DNA of 64,000 nucleotides from Wenyingzhuangia marina (lineage in GTDB: Bacteria; Bacteroidota; Bacteroidia; Flavobacteriales; Flavobacteriaceae): contig NZ_FQXQ01000008.1 in the NCBI RefSeq assembly GCF_900130035.1, positions 1 to 64,000 of the forward strand. The letters run 5' to 3'. Every line of letters begins with the position of its first letter. Within the stretch, counting starts at the first letter, position 1. The notes beneath the pieces are model-generated. The model had not been told where the DNA came from. It ran no database searches and saw only the letters and a list, made by a program, of their open reading frames with translations. Position numbers and translations under genes: made by a program. This document shows, in pieces, positions 63,122 through 64,000 of the stretch.

Positions 63122-64000
63122 TATTTACAATTTACAGTAATAATATCACTAAACTTAGTGGTGTATTGTGGAGACAAATGCTCTTGTCTCATTTTCCAAG
63201 TCTTCTTAATATCTTGATTGGCCAGCTTTAATTTTCCTTGTCCCATTTTGTTATTCAGTTTATCCATAGCTTGCATCAATAATTGATGTTTAGGATTTTC
63301 ATCACCAAACAATCTTATTTGATGACTATTATTCGGGCTTATCGATACCAAAATAACGCCTGCTTTTTTATAAGTATATCCTTCTTTAAAAATTTCACGT
63401 AATTTTTCTAAAACACCTTTGGTAATAGTAATACTAGAACTTGTAGCAAAACCAAAATGAACCATAGCTCCTATTTTCATATACTCTTTTCCAAACCTAT
63501 TAGATCTTAAAAAAACATAAGCTCCCGAACACTCACTTTTTTGTTTCCTTAACTTTTCTGCACAACTATTAGCAAAGGTAGCTACACGTTCTTCAATTTC
63601 ATTTAAGTCCGATAAAACATTAGGAAAACTACGTGTGGTAGCAATCATATATTTATCATGTACTTCTTCAAAACCAATTGTTGGTTTTCCTTCTAAATCA
63701 TGCTTCAGACGCAAACCCACCACAGAAAATTTTCTACGAACTAATTCATCAGACAATAATGTAAAGTCATAAGCTTTTTTAATATTCATTTCTTGTAACT
63801 TTTTAGTCAATTTCCTTCCAATTCCCCAAACATTATCAATATTAGTCCACTTTAATGCTTTTAAACGCTGTTCTTCCGTACCAATTACATATACATTTTT
63901 GGTTTGCTCAGGGTATGTTTTTACAATATTATTAGCCAATTTAGCCAATGCTTTACTCGCTGCAATTCCAACACTTACTGGCAAACCTAATTGTTGCATC
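63121..64000 (-). CDS. umuC: UmuC-like Y-family DNA polymerase, C-terminal part (cut by window edge)
   Basis: The visible ~293 residues begin in LGLPVSVGIAASKALAKLAN of the palm, run through the helix-hairpin-helix (IDNVWGIGRKLTKKL), the little finger domain (about 115-230) and the UmuC tail (about 240-292; NSHQIRLFGDE). The catalytic N-terminal acids lie beyond the right edge. It carries out translesion synthesis after damage in complex with processed UmuD. No start is assigned, since the first Met in the window is internal to the family alignment. Confidence 0.93.
   Translation of the reverse strand, partial: MQQLGLPVSVGIAASKALAKLANNIVKTYPEQTKNVYVIGTEEQRLKALKWTNIDNVWGIGRKLTKKLQEMNIKKAYDFTLLSDELVRRKFSVVGLRLKHDLEGKPTIGFEEVHDKYMIATTRSFPNVLSDLNEIEERVATFANSCAEKLRKQKSECSGAYVFLRSNRFGKEYMKIGAMVHFGFATSSSITITKGVLEKLREIFKEGYTYKKAGVILVSISPNNSHQIRLFGDENPKHQLLMQAMDKLNNKMGQGKLKLANQDIKKTWKMRQEHLSPQYTTKFSDIITVNCK

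Noticed and set aside
1-64000. CRISPR arrays, insertion sequences, integrases or prophage genes
   Set aside because: No repeat-spacer pattern, transposase or integrase reading was found. The tRNA genes at 48256-48435 have no attachment-site duplication that I can see.

Overview
The window looks like a chromosomal segment of a marine member of the Flavobacteriaceae (Bacteroidota). The evidence is low GC content, the absence of Shine-Dalgarno sequences before most starts, three proteins ending in type IX secretion (T9SS) sorting domains, many secreted multi-domain carbohydrate-active enzymes, and a core gene set (gyrA-TPR, clpC, 7TM-HD phosphohydrolase, scoAB, NtrC-type two-component system) typical of the group. 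The genus cannot be fixed from the sequence.

Layout. (1) 1-2509: start of a transketolase gene (minus strand), divergent from a PQQ-type sugar dehydrogenase lipoprotein, its cytochrome c partner and a small secreted protein. (2) 2580-13412: five secreted proteins, all on the minus strand and mostly separated by strong terminators: a BNR-4 beta-propeller protein with a LamG tail, a GH28-like lipoprotein, and three consecutive T9SS proteins sharing a ~140-residue beta-sandwich module. A decayed gene remnant lies at about 13465-13640. (3) 13702-33125: eleven minus-strand genes with gaps of at most 106 bases, probably one very long operon. Read in order of transcription it encodes a DHDPS-family deaminase, a 2-oxoglutarate semialdehyde dehydrogenase, a two-cysteine hydroxyproline epimerase, an FAD amino-acid dehydrogenase, two M24 prolidase-like peptidases, a secreted S9/DPP-IV peptidase, a GH127/GH146 beta-L-arabinofuranosidase, a DUF885 metallopeptidase, a DUF5695-like protein and a GH43 enzyme. 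An AraC-family regulator is divergent from it. (4) 34136-42491: RhaT-type transporter, a desaturase-Rieske-NqrF fusion, a sugar isomerase, a GH2 enzyme and a beheaded GH2. (5) 42466-48166: a beheaded-operon junction with an ABC permease stub, then adaptor and TolC-type genes divergent from a sigma-54 response regulator and histidine kinase. (6) 48256-64000: two tRNAs and mainly housekeeping genes, plus an isolated GH43_24-type exo-beta-1,3-galactanase, ending in umuD and a partial umuC.

Main idea. The long operon joins a complete route from trans-4-hydroxyproline to 2-oxoglutarate with imino-acid peptidases and an enzyme of the family that removes beta-arabinose linked to hydroxyproline. Together this looks like a system for eating hydroxyproline-rich glycoproteins (extensin- or arabinogalactan-protein-like material from algae or plants), taking both the sugars and the imino-acid backbone. 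The rhamnose-type transporter, BNR-4 protein, GH2, GH28 and the separate exo-galactanase fit the same kind of substrate. The window shows no SusC/SusD pair and no sulfatase. Functions are inferred from families and context only.

A second notable structure is the junction near 42490, where the first ~46 codons of an ABC permease run directly into the 3' part of a GH2 gene: a deletion or recombination scar (or an assembly join) at the edge of the accessory region.
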